From the NCBI GenBank assembly GCA_937911325.1, contig CALDSD010000045.1:18012-82011 (forward strand): DNA of 64,000 nt, read 5' to 3'. Of the stretch, positions 25,438-33,956 are shown piece by piece. The translations under genes and the position numbers were made by a program. Position 1 is the stretch's first letter; each line of letters opens with the position of its first letter. Origin of the DNA: an uncultured Neomegalonema sp. Lineage in GTDB: Bacteria > Pseudomonadota > Alphaproteobacteria > Rhodobacterales > Rhodobacteraceae. Below the pieces are notes generated by a model. The model was not told where the DNA came from, ran no database searches, and saw only the letters and a program-made list of their open reading frames with translations.

Positions 25438-26382
25438 ATGAGCACTTGGTTTTGGATCCTACTGGCGGTTGCAGCGCTTTTGATCTTGTTCGTGGCGATG
25501 CCGATCCGGCGGTCGCTTGCGGCGAAGAACGCGGCCGAGACCGCCGCCCCGCCGATCGGCGAATTCCTGGAGCTTCCAAGCGGTCGCCTCCATTACGTCG
25601 ACCAGGGCGACGGCCCGCCGGTGGTGCTCGTGCACGGCAATGGCGGCACGCTGCGCCATTTCACCCACTCGGTCGTGGCGCCCTTGTCGACCGATCGACG
25701 GGTGGTCGCGATCGACCGTCCCGGAACGGGCTACAGCGCCGTCCCCCCGAACGGCGATCACAGCCTCAAAGCGCAAGCCAGGATACTGAAAGACGCGCTC
25801 GACCGTCTGGAGATCAGCAATCCGGTGCTGGTCGGCCATTCGCTCGGCGGATCGCTCGCCTTGCGGTTCGCGCTCGACTACCCCAATGCGGCGAAGGCCT
25901 TGGTGCTGCTGGCGCCGGCGACGCGCGCGTTCTCGTCGAAACCACCCTTTCGCGACGATGCGGTGACCAGCGCGCTCGCCCGCAAGGCGATCGCCTGGAC
26001 CATCGCGATTCCCGCCGCTGTCAAAGCGCGCGAGGAAACCCTCAGCGCGGCATTTGCGCCCGCGATCGCGCCGGATGATTTCGTGCTCGCAGGGGGCGGG
26101 ATCCTGACGTTACGTCCGGGTCAGATCGAAACGATGCTGGCGGACACGGCGGCGCTGCAGCCGAGCCTGGAGGACCAGCAGGAGCGGTATGGCGAGTTGA
26201 CGCCGCCCGTGACGATCCTGTTTGGCGACACAGACGGGATTTTGGAGCCTGCGGAGCATATCGATCATCTGCGCGCCGCGCTGCCGGAACTGGATGTCCA
26301 GATGATCGAGGGCGGTGGTCATATGCTGCCGATAACCGCGCCGGACGCGGTGGTGCGGGCCATTCGGGCCGCAGGCCTCTGA
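25438..26382 (+). CDS. Membrane-anchored alpha/beta hydrolase
   Basis: 314 aa. An N-terminal hydrophobic anchor (residues 4-22) precedes an alpha/beta hydrolase fold: HGNGGTLRHF oxyanion region, nucleophile Ser in VGHSLGGSLALRFAL, an acid in FGDTDGILEP, and the catalytic His in GGGHMLPITAP. It starts 29 bp after the aminotransferase on the same strand. Substrate unknown; probably periplasm-facing or membrane-tethered. Confidence 0.85.
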   Translation: MSTWFWILLAVAALLILFVAMPIRRSLAAKNAAETAAPPIGEFLELPSGRLHYVDQGDGPPVVLVHGNGGTLRHFTHSVVAPLSTDRRVVAIDRPGTGYSAVPPNGDHSLKAQARILKDALDRLEISNPVLVGHSLGGSLALRFALDYPNAAKALVLLAPATRAFSSKPPFRDDAVTSALARKAIAWTIAIPAAVKAREETLSAAFAPAIAPDDFVLAGGGILTLRPGQIETMLADTAALQPSLEDQQERYGELTPPVTILFGDTDGILEPAEHIDHLRAALPELDVQMIEGGGHMLPITAPDAVVRAIRAAGL

Positions 26383-26482
26383 TGCCGGCGCTGGCGCTGC
26401 CGCCGGCGCTGGAGCCGCCGTCGACGCAAACTGAGACATTCCGCGCTTTGACCTCGCCATATTTGGTTGCGAACGTTTCTCG

Positions 26483-26854
26483 GTGCTCAAACTGATCCGT
26501 CATAAGCGCAACGCCGACTTTCGGCGGTTTTTCGCCCTCGCCCTGGTTCTGGCGACGGCCTTGCGCGTTTTGGCGGGGCCAGCAGCCGCGGCGAACGCGC
26601 CTGAAGGCTACGTGGCGCTCTGTTCTGGCGGTCAGATCATTTATGTCGCCTTGGACGGCTCGGGCCACACAACGCCAGAGGATCGCGCCGACCCCTGCCC
26701 CGCCGCCGGCTTCAAGATGCCGCTTGGGCTCAATGAAACAGTCGAAACGCTCAGCCATCCGCCAGAGTTCGCCGGATTTCGTCTGCGCGATCGTTGGACG
26801 GACCGTGACGCGCACCGAAGCACGGGGAACCGGCCTCGGGCGCCGCCGGCCTGA
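26483..26854 (+). CDS. Small secreted cysteine-containing protein (DUF2946-like)
   Basis: 123 aa with a GTG start. An N-terminal basic stretch and hydrophobic core (about 15-37, ending AGPAAAANA) look like a signal peptide. Two cysteines follow (VALCSGGQ and ADPCPAAG). The pattern resembles DUF2946-type small proteins that accompany copper genes, and the next gene is a copper chaperone, so a copper role is plausible. The C-terminal 25 residues are Arg/Pro-rich and may be poorly conserved. Confidence 0.55.
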   Translation: MLKLIRHKRNADFRRFFALALVLATALRVLAGPAAAANAPEGYVALCSGGQIIYVALDGSGHTTPEDRADPCPAAGFKMPLGLNETVETLSHPPEFAGFRLRDRWTDRDAHRSTGNRPRAPPA

Positions 26855-26933
26855 CAACCGTTTCGATGCTTTCACTGACATAACCCGGTCCGCGCCCACC
26901 GCGCTGGGCCACAACCTGTTTTCGGAGACTGTC

Positions 26934-27458
26934 ATGACCCGAACAACTCTGCTCGCCATCGCCGCTGTTTGCGGCGTCGCCGCCGCCACGCCAGCCCTCG
27001 ACTTGATGTTTACGCCCCACGCGCCGTCAGGATCGCAGGCCCGCGCGGACGAAGCCGCGACCCAGGCCATCACTTTTGAAGAGCCCTGGCTGCGGCTCAA
27101 TATTGCGGGGCGTCCAAGCGCCGGATTCGTCAGCATCATGAACAGTGGCGAGACCGATCAACTGATCGCCGCCCGCTCTGATGCGTATGGTCGGATTGAA
27201 CTGCACGAACATTCGATGGTCGACGGCGCCATGCAGATGCGCGCCGTCGAGGCGATCGCAGCCCCTGGGGGCGGCATGGTTGCGCTTGCACCCGGCGGCT
27301 ATCACCTGATGCTGTTCGAGCCGACCGGGGCCGTCGAAGCGGGCGACAGGGCGCCGAGCACGCTCACCTTCGAGAGCGCCGGCGACGTCGTGGTCGAGTT
27401 CATGGCCCAGCCGCTCGGCGGCGGCGCGAAGAAAAAGCAAGGCGGTCATACGCACTGA
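26934..27458 (+). CDS. Periplasmic copper chaperone PCu(A)C family protein
   Basis: 174 aa. Signal peptide at residues 1-about 20. The copper-binding pattern is visible: His and Met in ELHEHSMVDGAMQMR and the downstream GGYHLMLFEP. A His-rich tail (GGHTH) may bind metal too. Proteins of this family carry Cu(I) to the CuA or CuB centre of cytochrome oxidase. It is paired with the DUF2946-like gene upstream. The ATG at 26934 excludes a long out-of-family extension. Confidence 0.88.
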   Translation: MTRTTLLAIAAVCGVAAATPALDLMFTPHAPSGSQARADEAATQAITFEEPWLRLNIAGRPSAGFVSIMNSGETDQLIAARSDAYGRIELHEHSMVDGAMQMRAVEAIAAPGGGMVALAPGGYHLMLFEPTGAVEAGDRAPSTLTFESAGDVVVEFMAQPLGGGAKKKQGGHTH

Positions 27459-27526
27459 TCAGCGATTGTTCGCCGCGCTCTGGGCGCATAGGCTAGGATC
27501 TAGCTGACCTTGAACTTGAGCGCGGC

Positions 27527-28831
27527 ATGACCGGTTTTCTCGACGCCAATGACGAACCAGGCGTCCACGCGCCGTCGCTCTACGCGGCGACGGCGACAAC
27601 TGGCCTCCGCCTGCATCCTCTCGATCATGAGATCGCTGCAGACGTCGCCATCGTCGGCGGCGGATTTGCTGGTCTGTCTGCCGCCTACCATCTCGCAAAC
27701 GCGGGCTTTGACGTCGCGTTGATCGACGCCCATCGGATCGGCTGGGGCGCCTCTGGCCGCAACGGCGGACAGCTGGCGGCGGTTCCACGTAAGGAGATTG
27801 ATTGGTACGAACGGGTTCTCGGCGTCGACGACGCGCGCAAGATCTTCGCTCTCGCGTTGGAGGCGAACGCGTTGGTGCGCGCATTGATCGAGCGCCATGC
27901 GATCAGCTGCGACCTGCATGACGGCATCCTGGAACCCAACCACAGACGCAGCTATGACGCAGAGACCGAGCGCTATGTCGACAAGCTGCGAAACACCTAC
28001 AAAGCCGAGCATATCGAGTACGTCCCCCCTGCGAAACTGCCCGAGTATCTGCGCGCGGAAGGATATCATGGCGGCCTGATGAACTGGCGCGCCGCGCAGC
28101 TGCACCCGTTGAACTTCGCGCTTGGGCTCGCCATCGCCGCGCAGGACGCTGGCGCGCGACTTTTTCCGATGACGCGGGCGACGGCTATCGACATCGAGAA
28201 TGACGCTGTCGCGGTCGAGACGCCCGTTGGCGCCGTTCGCGCAAAATCCTTAGTCCTCGCCGTCAACGGCTATCACGATGGCGTGCAGCGCAAGTACGCG
28301 GATCGGGTGATGCCGATCAACAACTTCATCATCGCGACCGAACCCCTGGGCGATCGCGCCAAGGAGGTGATCCCAGGCGACGTCGCCGTCGCCGACAGCC
28401 GGTTCGCCATCAACTATTTTCGCTTGTCGCGGGACGGTCGGATGGTGTTCGGAGGCGGTGAGAACGCCTCCGCTCATTTCCCCCGAGACCTCAGCGCGTT
28501 TGTTCGAAAGCGGATGCTGAAGGTCTTTCCAACGCTAGAAGACGCGCGCGTCGATTACGCCTGGGGCGGCACGTTGGGCATCAGCCAAACGCGCGCCCCG
28601 GTCTTTCAACGCCTCGGACCCAATGCATTGGCGATCGGCGGTTGGTCTGGCTCCGGCGTCCATATGGCGACGCTCGGCGGGAAGATCGCAGCCGAGACGC
28701 TGCAAGGTCAGTTGGAGTCGTTCGACCTTCTGGCCCGCGTCCCCACGCCTCTGTTTCCCGGTGGGATGCGCTTTCGTGGGCCAATTCTCCGATTGGCGAT
28801 GGCCTGGTATCGTCTTCTCGATCGTATCTAG
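27527..28831 (+). CDS. puuB: FAD-dependent amine oxidase, gamma-glutamylputrescine oxidase (PuuB)-like
   Basis: 434 aa. DAO-fold flavoprotein with VAIVGGGFAGLSAAYHLA at about residues 41-58 and the PuuB-type GWGASGRNGGQ. The N-terminus 'SLYAATATTGLRLHPL' and C-terminal 'IGGWSGSGVHMATLGGKIAAE' fit the PuuB/OrdL group. With the PuuA-like synthetase and SpuC-like transaminase it would complete polyamine degradation, although the genes are separated by 13 kb. Other members oxidise different secondary amines. Confidence 0.8.
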   Translation: MTGFLDANDEPGVHAPSLYAATATTGLRLHPLDHEIAADVAIVGGGFAGLSAAYHLANAGFDVALIDAHRIGWGASGRNGGQLAAVPRKEIDWYERVLGVDDARKIFALALEANALVRALIERHAISCDLHDGILEPNHRRSYDAETERYVDKLRNTYKAEHIEYVPPAKLPEYLRAEGYHGGLMNWRAAQLHPLNFALGLAIAAQDAGARLFPMTRATAIDIENDAVAVETPVGAVRAKSLVLAVNGYHDGVQRKYADRVMPINNFIIATEPLGDRAKEVIPGDVAVADSRFAINYFRLSRDGRMVFGGGENASAHFPRDLSAFVRKRMLKVFPTLEDARVDYAWGGTLGISQTRAPVFQRLGPNALAIGGWSGSGVHMATLGGKIAAETLQGQLESFDLLARVPTPLFPGGMRFRGPILRLAMAWYRLLDRI

Positions 28832-28856
28832 GCCGAGACTGCGCGATAAACCCCGA

Positions 28857-29660
28857 TCAATCCATCCGTCGAAGCCATTGGGCGACCGCCTCCGAAAAGG
28901 CCGCCGGCTGCTCGGCGTGCAGCCAGTGACCCGCTCCCGGCAGCGACTGTATCTCTGCGTTGGGGAAGGTCGCTCGAATGCTCGAATGCGCGGCTTCAGA
29001 GACATAGTCGGACGCGCCGCCATGCAAGAACAACGTCGGGCCGTCGTAGCGTCGCGTCGACAGCTCCGCCGGCCAGTCGAGCAGTTTCGTCATCTCCGAC
29101 GCCAAGACGTCCAAATTGAGCCGCCAGCTCGCACGGCCGTCCTCGATGACCAGGTTTTGCAGGATAAACGCGCGCAATGGCGCCTCGGGAATGGCCTCGG
29201 CAAGCATCGGATCCGCCTGGCTGCGGCGGGAAATCGCGTTCAGATCCACCGAGCGCATCGCGTCGACGAAGCTGGCATGGGAATGCTGGTACGGAACCGG
29301 GGCGATGTCAGCGACGATGAGCGCCGCCACAGCCTCGGGTTTCGTCAGCGCCGCCGCCATGGCCGCCTTGCCGCCCATCGAATGCCCCAAAACGGCGACG
29401 GGTTCGGCATGCCGATCCTTGGCGGAGGCCAACAGGTCGGCGCCCATTTCCTCGTAACCCATGACGTCAGCCCAAGGGCTCGCGCCGTGATTTCGCATAT
29501 CAATGGTGGAAACCGGTCGCTCTGCGGCGAATTTCCGCGCAAGCGTCGACCAGTTACGGCCAGATCCAAACAGTCCATGGGCGATCAGCAGGGGTCTCCC
29601 TGCCGCAGATTCGGGGCCTGGCAGCTCTTCTGCTGTGAGTTTTACCGCTGGACCGGCCAT
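28857..29660 (-). CDS. Alpha/beta hydrolase, YbfF-type esterase
   Basis: 267 aa. HGLFGSGRNW, then IDMRNHGASPW, the nucleophile Ser in VLGHSMGGKAAM, 'ADIAPVPY' with the acid region, and the catalytic His in GAGHWLHAEQP. This order is that of the YbfF/ABHD11 esterase group. It ends 25 bp from the convergent PuuB-like gene. Physiological ester unknown. Confidence 0.87.
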   Translation of the reverse strand: MAGPAVKLTAEELPGPESAAGRPLLIAHGLFGSGRNWSTLARKFAAERPVSTIDMRNHGASPWADVMGYEEMGADLLASAKDRHAEPVAVLGHSMGGKAAMAAALTKPEAVAALIVADIAPVPYQHSHASFVDAMRSVDLNAISRRSQADPMLAEAIPEAPLRAFILQNLVIEDGRASWRLNLDVLASEMTKLLDWPAELSTRRYDGPTLFLHGGASDYVSEAAHSSIRATFPNAEIQSLPGAGHWLHAEQPAAFSEAVAQWLRRMD

Positions 29661-29817
29661 TTCATCGCCCCATCGCTTGTAACTGTCATGGGCTTGCCAG
29701 TATCACCGAAGTGGGCGGCGCTCCAATCCCGAGAGGCTGGAGCGCAAATCGCGATGGGGGACCGCGACCGAGAACTCGACGAGGGATCGTTGCGCGCAGA
29801 CGACTGGGGAGGGCGCC

Positions 29818-32514
29818 ATGTCATCTTGGTTCGACCGACATCTGGGCTGGTTGCTTTGGCCGCTAAAGGGGTTTGATCAGGAATTCCTGCGGTCCGACGT
29901 CATCGGCAACTATAGCCGCCCGTACTCGTGGCAAGCCAATCAGTTGGGCCACGCGACGATTGGCCTGACGACCACGCTGATTTTCGCCTGGATGACCGAG
30001 CACCTTTCCAGCGGGGTCGCCATCGCGACGCGGCATTACCGCCGGGTGCTGCGCGACGAAACGATGCCGCTGATCGGCCCATTCGAAAACCTGGCCGTAT
30101 ACTTCTTCCTGGCGCTCCTGATCTTCCCGGTGCTCGCGATCCTCACTCAGCAGTTCGCCCGGTATCTCACCCGGCATGCCGAGCGCCGCTCGAACCTGGC
30201 GCTACAGTCGAGCCTGACCCTCGCGAGGATGGCGACGCGGGGCCTCTGGCTCGTCGTCGTATTGTTGGGCGCGATGCTCATCGCGTTCGCATTTTCCATC
30301 GAGTTCCAACGAGACTCCGGAGACTTCACCGAGAACCTGGGACATGGGGCGGCGACGGTCGTGATCTTCGTCGTCAGCTACCTCGCGGTGCTGATGATCA
30401 TGTCCAAACTGTTCACCCGCGTCGTTGAGTTCGACGACTTGCCGGACCGTTTCTTCGGCCGCGCGAGTTACGCCGTTTGGCGGATCATGTTGATCGCGGG
30501 TCTTGGGGCCGGGATCGCGCTGGTCGTCGGCCTGTTCGCCCATGCGTTCGGTTTCTGGAACGACCAGGAAATCCGCGTCATCGCGCAAGTCCTGCGACGC
30601 TTGGAGACGGCGGCCGTGGTGCTGGTGGCGGTCACCTTCGCCGCCTTGGCGGCCCTCGAAAGCCGCACGCCCCATTACACTCTGCTGAGTTGGCTGACCA
30701 TCGCCGCCGCCGTCCTGATGTTCGACGAGACGACCCTTGCGACGCTTGCGCGCACGGACGTCTTTGGGGTCGCGGACGCGCCGCTGGCGTTGGGCGCGGC
30801 TTTGCATGCGCAGGCGCCTTTGGTGTTCGCCAGCTGCGTGAGCGACAGCGGCGCGCTGACGCAACGGGACCTCTTGCAATGCGCCGAGAGCGTTTCGCTT
30901 TCGGTCATCGCGGCGCTGGTCCTTGTGACGCTGGTCGCGCTGATGATCGTCCGCGTCCGAGCCGCGAGCATCCGTTGGGTGATGCTGGCCGCGTTTGTGT
31001 TCTTCGTCGGTCTCATTTTTATCGCTTCTCGGTCCGGCTACGACATCGAAGCCTGGCGCAAGGCGATCGCGGCGGTGATGACGACGCTCGCCGTTTGGTG
31101 GGTCAAGGAGTTCGGCAACGACATCGTTCGCGTCGACAAGGGCATCGACGAGGCCGCGGCCGAGCGCAAACTGAACGGCTATCCCGACATTTATCGCGGC
31201 GTCACGCGCGAAGATGACGTCGCCCCGGTGGTCAGCGAGTACCGCCGCGACGCATTGGCCGACGCTTTCACCGACTGCCTGTTCTATCTCACAGGTGCGG
31301 CCATCGGCGCCGGGATCCTGTACGCAGGCTACATCGAAGCCGAAGGCGCTGGGTTGTTCGACACCGCGTGGCGCAATCTTCCCGCGACGCTCGGCTTCGC
31401 CTTTTTCATCGGCGTCTATGTCGGCTTTGGCTACTCTTGGACCCGGCGAAACGACGCGCTCGATGAGATCCAGGTCTTCCAAGCGTACCGCTTTGGCGTG
31501 ATGGAGAGCGCGTTGAAAGTCGACGTCTTCCGCGGTTCGCAGACAGAGGGCGCCGAGCAGCCCGTCGACCGTCTGCTCGAGGTGAACTCGAAGAACGAGG
31601 TCGTCCACGCACGGGACGGAGCCGAGAAATCGTTGGGATCGATGCAAGCGTTGCTGGCGTTTTCACGCGGCGGCCTCCGCATCGATGCGGACGCTGGCGA
31701 CGGAGAAAACCTCACGCTGGAAGACGTGAAACACCTCGTCATAGCCGGACGGTTTGGCTCGGGCCGGACAGACCTGGGCAATGCGATGGCCAGTGAGGCG
31801 GCGCTGTGCAACATTCCGCCGCTGGGCCGCAGGCACCGCGAAAAGGGGCTCGCCAAACGAGAGGCGCGCTACTTCACACTGAAGAACGTGCTGGATCTTA
31901 CCGAGATCGACTCCAGCGTTCTTGACGAAGCCCCGGACAGCGAGATGGCGCGGAATGCGGGCCTGAAGATCAAACGCGATCTGCGAATGCGCGTCGGAAA
32001 ACCAGACGTCTTCGTCCTCAACGAAGCGGATCCCTTCGGAATGGACGTGTTCGAGGCGTTCCAGGCCGCCGAAGACCGCGCGCCGACGGGCGGCGCGGCG
32101 GATCAACAGCAGCTGGAACAGATGGTCGAGATGATCGAACGGCCACACGATCAGGTCGCGCTGGAGACGCGCTCCAACCTCCGACGGAAGGTCTTGACCC
32201 GCGCGCTCGACCAACTCGAAGTCGAGGGTCTCGATCAGACGGTCTGGATCATCAACGCCGACGTCGAGCGCCCCAACCCCGCCTCGGGGCGGCAATGGAT
32301 GCCAGCGACGCCGCCGGCTGTGACCGAGTACGTCAACGACCTGGTTTACTGTCTGGCTGATCGCATCCGCCGGGCTGCGATTGAAGCGGCGACGCGGCAG
32401 CGAGCGGCAGGCAAGGCGCCAGAGGAGATCCCGGAGATCACCGAAGACGATGTCAACGTCGCTGTGGCGCTGATTGCGCGACGCGCCCATGCGCTCGCGC
32501 CAGAGAGGATGTAG
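29818..32514 (+). CDS. Large polytopic membrane protein with degenerate P-loop domain, unknown function
   Basis: 898 aa with a strong GGGGAGGG ribosome site. About 11-12 hydrophobic segments lie between residues 45 and 545 (for example 88-110, 140-162, 222-245, 360-382, 390-407, 522-541). A soluble C-terminal domain of about 350 residues has LVIAGRFGSGRTDLGN near 640-655, a Walker A-like loop with Arg in place of the invariant Lys. VFVLNEADPFG near 730 resembles Walker B. A charged region QQQLEQMVEMIE follows, then TVWIINADVERPNP near 815. It stands alone between an esterase and a rhomboid. I do not recognise a named family; KAP- or STAND-like membrane NTPases are the nearest idea. Confidence 0.8.
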   Translation: MSSWFDRHLGWLLWPLKGFDQEFLRSDVIGNYSRPYSWQANQLGHATIGLTTTLIFAWMTEHLSSGVAIATRHYRRVLRDETMPLIGPFENLAVYFFLALLIFPVLAILTQQFARYLTRHAERRSNLALQSSLTLARMATRGLWLVVVLLGAMLIAFAFSIEFQRDSGDFTENLGHGAATVVIFVVSYLAVLMIMSKLFTRVVEFDDLPDRFFGRASYAVWRIMLIAGLGAGIALVVGLFAHAFGFWNDQEIRVIAQVLRRLETAAVVLVAVTFAALAALESRTPHYTLLSWLTIAAAVLMFDETTLATLARTDVFGVADAPLALGAALHAQAPLVFASCVSDSGALTQRDLLQCAESVSLSVIAALVLVTLVALMIVRVRAASIRWVMLAAFVFFVGLIFIASRSGYDIEAWRKAIAAVMTTLAVWWVKEFGNDIVRVDKGIDEAAAERKLNGYPDIYRGVTREDDVAPVVSEYRRDALADAFTDCLFYLTGAAIGAGILYAGYIEAEGAGLFDTAWRNLPATLGFAFFIGVYVGFGYSWTRRNDALDEIQVFQAYRFGVMESALKVDVFRGSQTEGAEQPVDRLLEVNSKNEVVHARDGAEKSLGSMQALLAFSRGGLRIDADAGDGENLTLEDVKHLVIAGRFGSGRTDLGNAMASEAALCNIPPLGRRHREKGLAKREARYFTLKNVLDLTEIDSSVLDEAPDSEMARNAGLKIKRDLRMRVGKPDVFVLNEADPFGMDVFEAFQAAEDRAPTGGAADQQQLEQMVEMIERPHDQVALETRSNLRRKVLTRALDQLEVEGLDQTVWIINADVERPNPASGRQWMPATPPAVTEYVNDLVYCLADRIRRAAIEAATRQRAAGKAPEEIPEITEDDVNVAVALIARRAHALAPERM

Positions 32515-32562
32515 CGCGACGGCCAGCGCGCCAATGCGTCAGCGCGCCAGCACGTGGGTGCG

Positions 32563-33312
32563 TCACCGGCGGCGGCGCACCACGGGCGGCCTGCCGAACC
32601 CGCGCTCAGGAACCGAGGTCGGCGGCCAGGGCGGATGCCCCTCCGTGCTTCGCCAAAGCCTCGGGCCGCCCTTCCACGCCCAGAGCGGCAGCATCACGGC
32701 GAGACCGGCGATGAACCCGCCCGCATGAGCCCAGTAAGCGACGCCGCCTTGTCCACCGAGCGTTGAAAAGCCGCCGACGAGCTGCAGCGCGAACCATATG
32801 CCAAGAACCGCCCATGACCGCATCACGATCATCCGCACGTAATAGCCAAGGAAAACGAACACATCGACTTTCGCCTTAGGATAAAGCAGCAAATAGCCGC
32901 CCATGACCCCTGAGATCGCGCCGGACGCGCCGACGGTCGGTACGATCGATCCGGCGTCAGCGCTGATATGCGCAGCGGAGGCGACCAACCCCGTCGCAAG
33001 ATAGAAGATCAAAAACCCCAGATGCCCCAGCGCGTCTTCAAGGTTGTCCCCGAAGATCCACAAGAAGAGCATGTTGCCCCCCAAATGCATCAACCCGCCA
33101 TGCAGAAACATGCTGGTGACCAAGGTGTGCTGCATCTCTCCCCCGCTCACCGCGGCCGGGATCATCGCCCATTCTTCAAAGAAGGCGCGCAACGCTCTTT
33201 CGTCATTGAACAAGGCGGCATAGCTCACAAAGATCAAAACGTTGAGCGCGATCAACGCATAGGTGACGAACGGCGTCCGTTGCGAAGGGTTATGATCGCG
33301 GATTGGAAACAT
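32563..33312 (-). CDS. Rhomboid family intramembrane serine protease
   Basis: 249 aa with a short N-terminus (MFPIRDHNPSQRTPFVTY) as in GlpG-like rhomboids of alphaproteobacteria. FLHGGLMHLGGNMLFLWIFG in the second/third segment, catalytic Ser in TVGASGAISGVMGGY, and partner His in YWAHAGGFIAGL. The start is set at 33312 (GAGGAG upstream), dropping a 23-residue extension. Pro/Arg-rich cytosolic tail. It is divergent from the pyroglutamyl peptidase. Confidence 0.92.
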   Translation of the reverse strand: MFPIRDHNPSQRTPFVTYALIALNVLIFVSYAALFNDERALRAFFEEWAMIPAAVSGGEMQHTLVTSMFLHGGLMHLGGNMLFLWIFGDNLEDALGHLGFLIFYLATGLVASAAHISADAGSIVPTVGASGAISGVMGGYLLLYPKAKVDVFVFLGYYVRMIVMRSWAVLGIWFALQLVGGFSTLGGQGGVAYWAHAGGFIAGLAVMLPLWAWKGGPRLWRSTEGHPPWPPTSVPERGFGRPPVVRRRR

Positions 33313-33401
33313 TGGGCTGGGCGCTCCTCGATGCCTTGAGGTGACGAACGGCACGCTGAACGCGAGAGACGACCGGGTCAACCGACCTTAGGCGGGAGAG
33401 A

Positions 33402-33956
33402 ATGGCGACTGTGTCTCAGATACGGCGAATGAGCGTCCTGTTGACCGGCTTCGAGCCGTTCGGTCCGTGGCGGGTGAACTCCAGCTGGGAAGGCGCCTGT
33501 CACTACGCCGCAACGACGCGCCGACCGGTGCGCTTGTTGCGGCTGCCTGTGGATCACGCCCTTGCTGCGCAACGTCTGCGCGACGCGCTGGATCGGTTTG
33601 AACCCGAGATTTGCCTCATGACCGGTCTTGCCGCGGGCGTCCGCCTCCGCCTCGAGCGCAGGGCGCGCCGTCCCGAGATCGCGGACTGGCCTGAAGGTCC
33701 TGACAGCCGTGCCGGAGACTGGCGCTGGGGGGCGGCTCAGTCGCGCTTGCGGAGCTCGGTCGGGCCCAGCGCCTATTCGACGGACGCCGGCCAATATGTC
33801 TGCGAAAGCGCTTATCGCGCGCTGCTGGACTGGCGCGCGGAGGCCGCCCGTCCCTGCGCCGCCGCCTTTCTGCATGTGCCGCCGCTCAGCCGGACCTGGC
33901 CGGTCGCGCGCATCGCCGCAGCGATCGAAGCGACTCTGTCCGCGCAGCGCGCCTAA
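33402..33956 (+). CDS. pcp: Pyroglutamyl-peptidase I family (C15) protein
   Basis: 184 aa. The opening LLTGFEPFGPW is the family signature. The catalytic Cys is in DAGQYVCESAYRALL and the His in FLHVPPLS; the Glu is probably in RLRLERRARRPE. It is slightly shorter than usual (about 200-215 aa), with weak conservation in the middle. Removes N-terminal pyroglutamate from peptides if active. It overlaps the convergent matB stop by 3 bp. Confidence 0.82.
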   Translation: MATVSQIRRMSVLLTGFEPFGPWRVNSSWEGACHYAATTRRPVRLLRLPVDHALAAQRLRDALDRFEPEICLMTGLAAGVRLRLERRARRPEIADWPEGPDSRAGDWRWGAAQSRLRSSVGPSAYSTDAGQYVCESAYRALLDWRAEAARPCAAAFLHVPPLSRTWPVARIAAAIEATLSAQRA

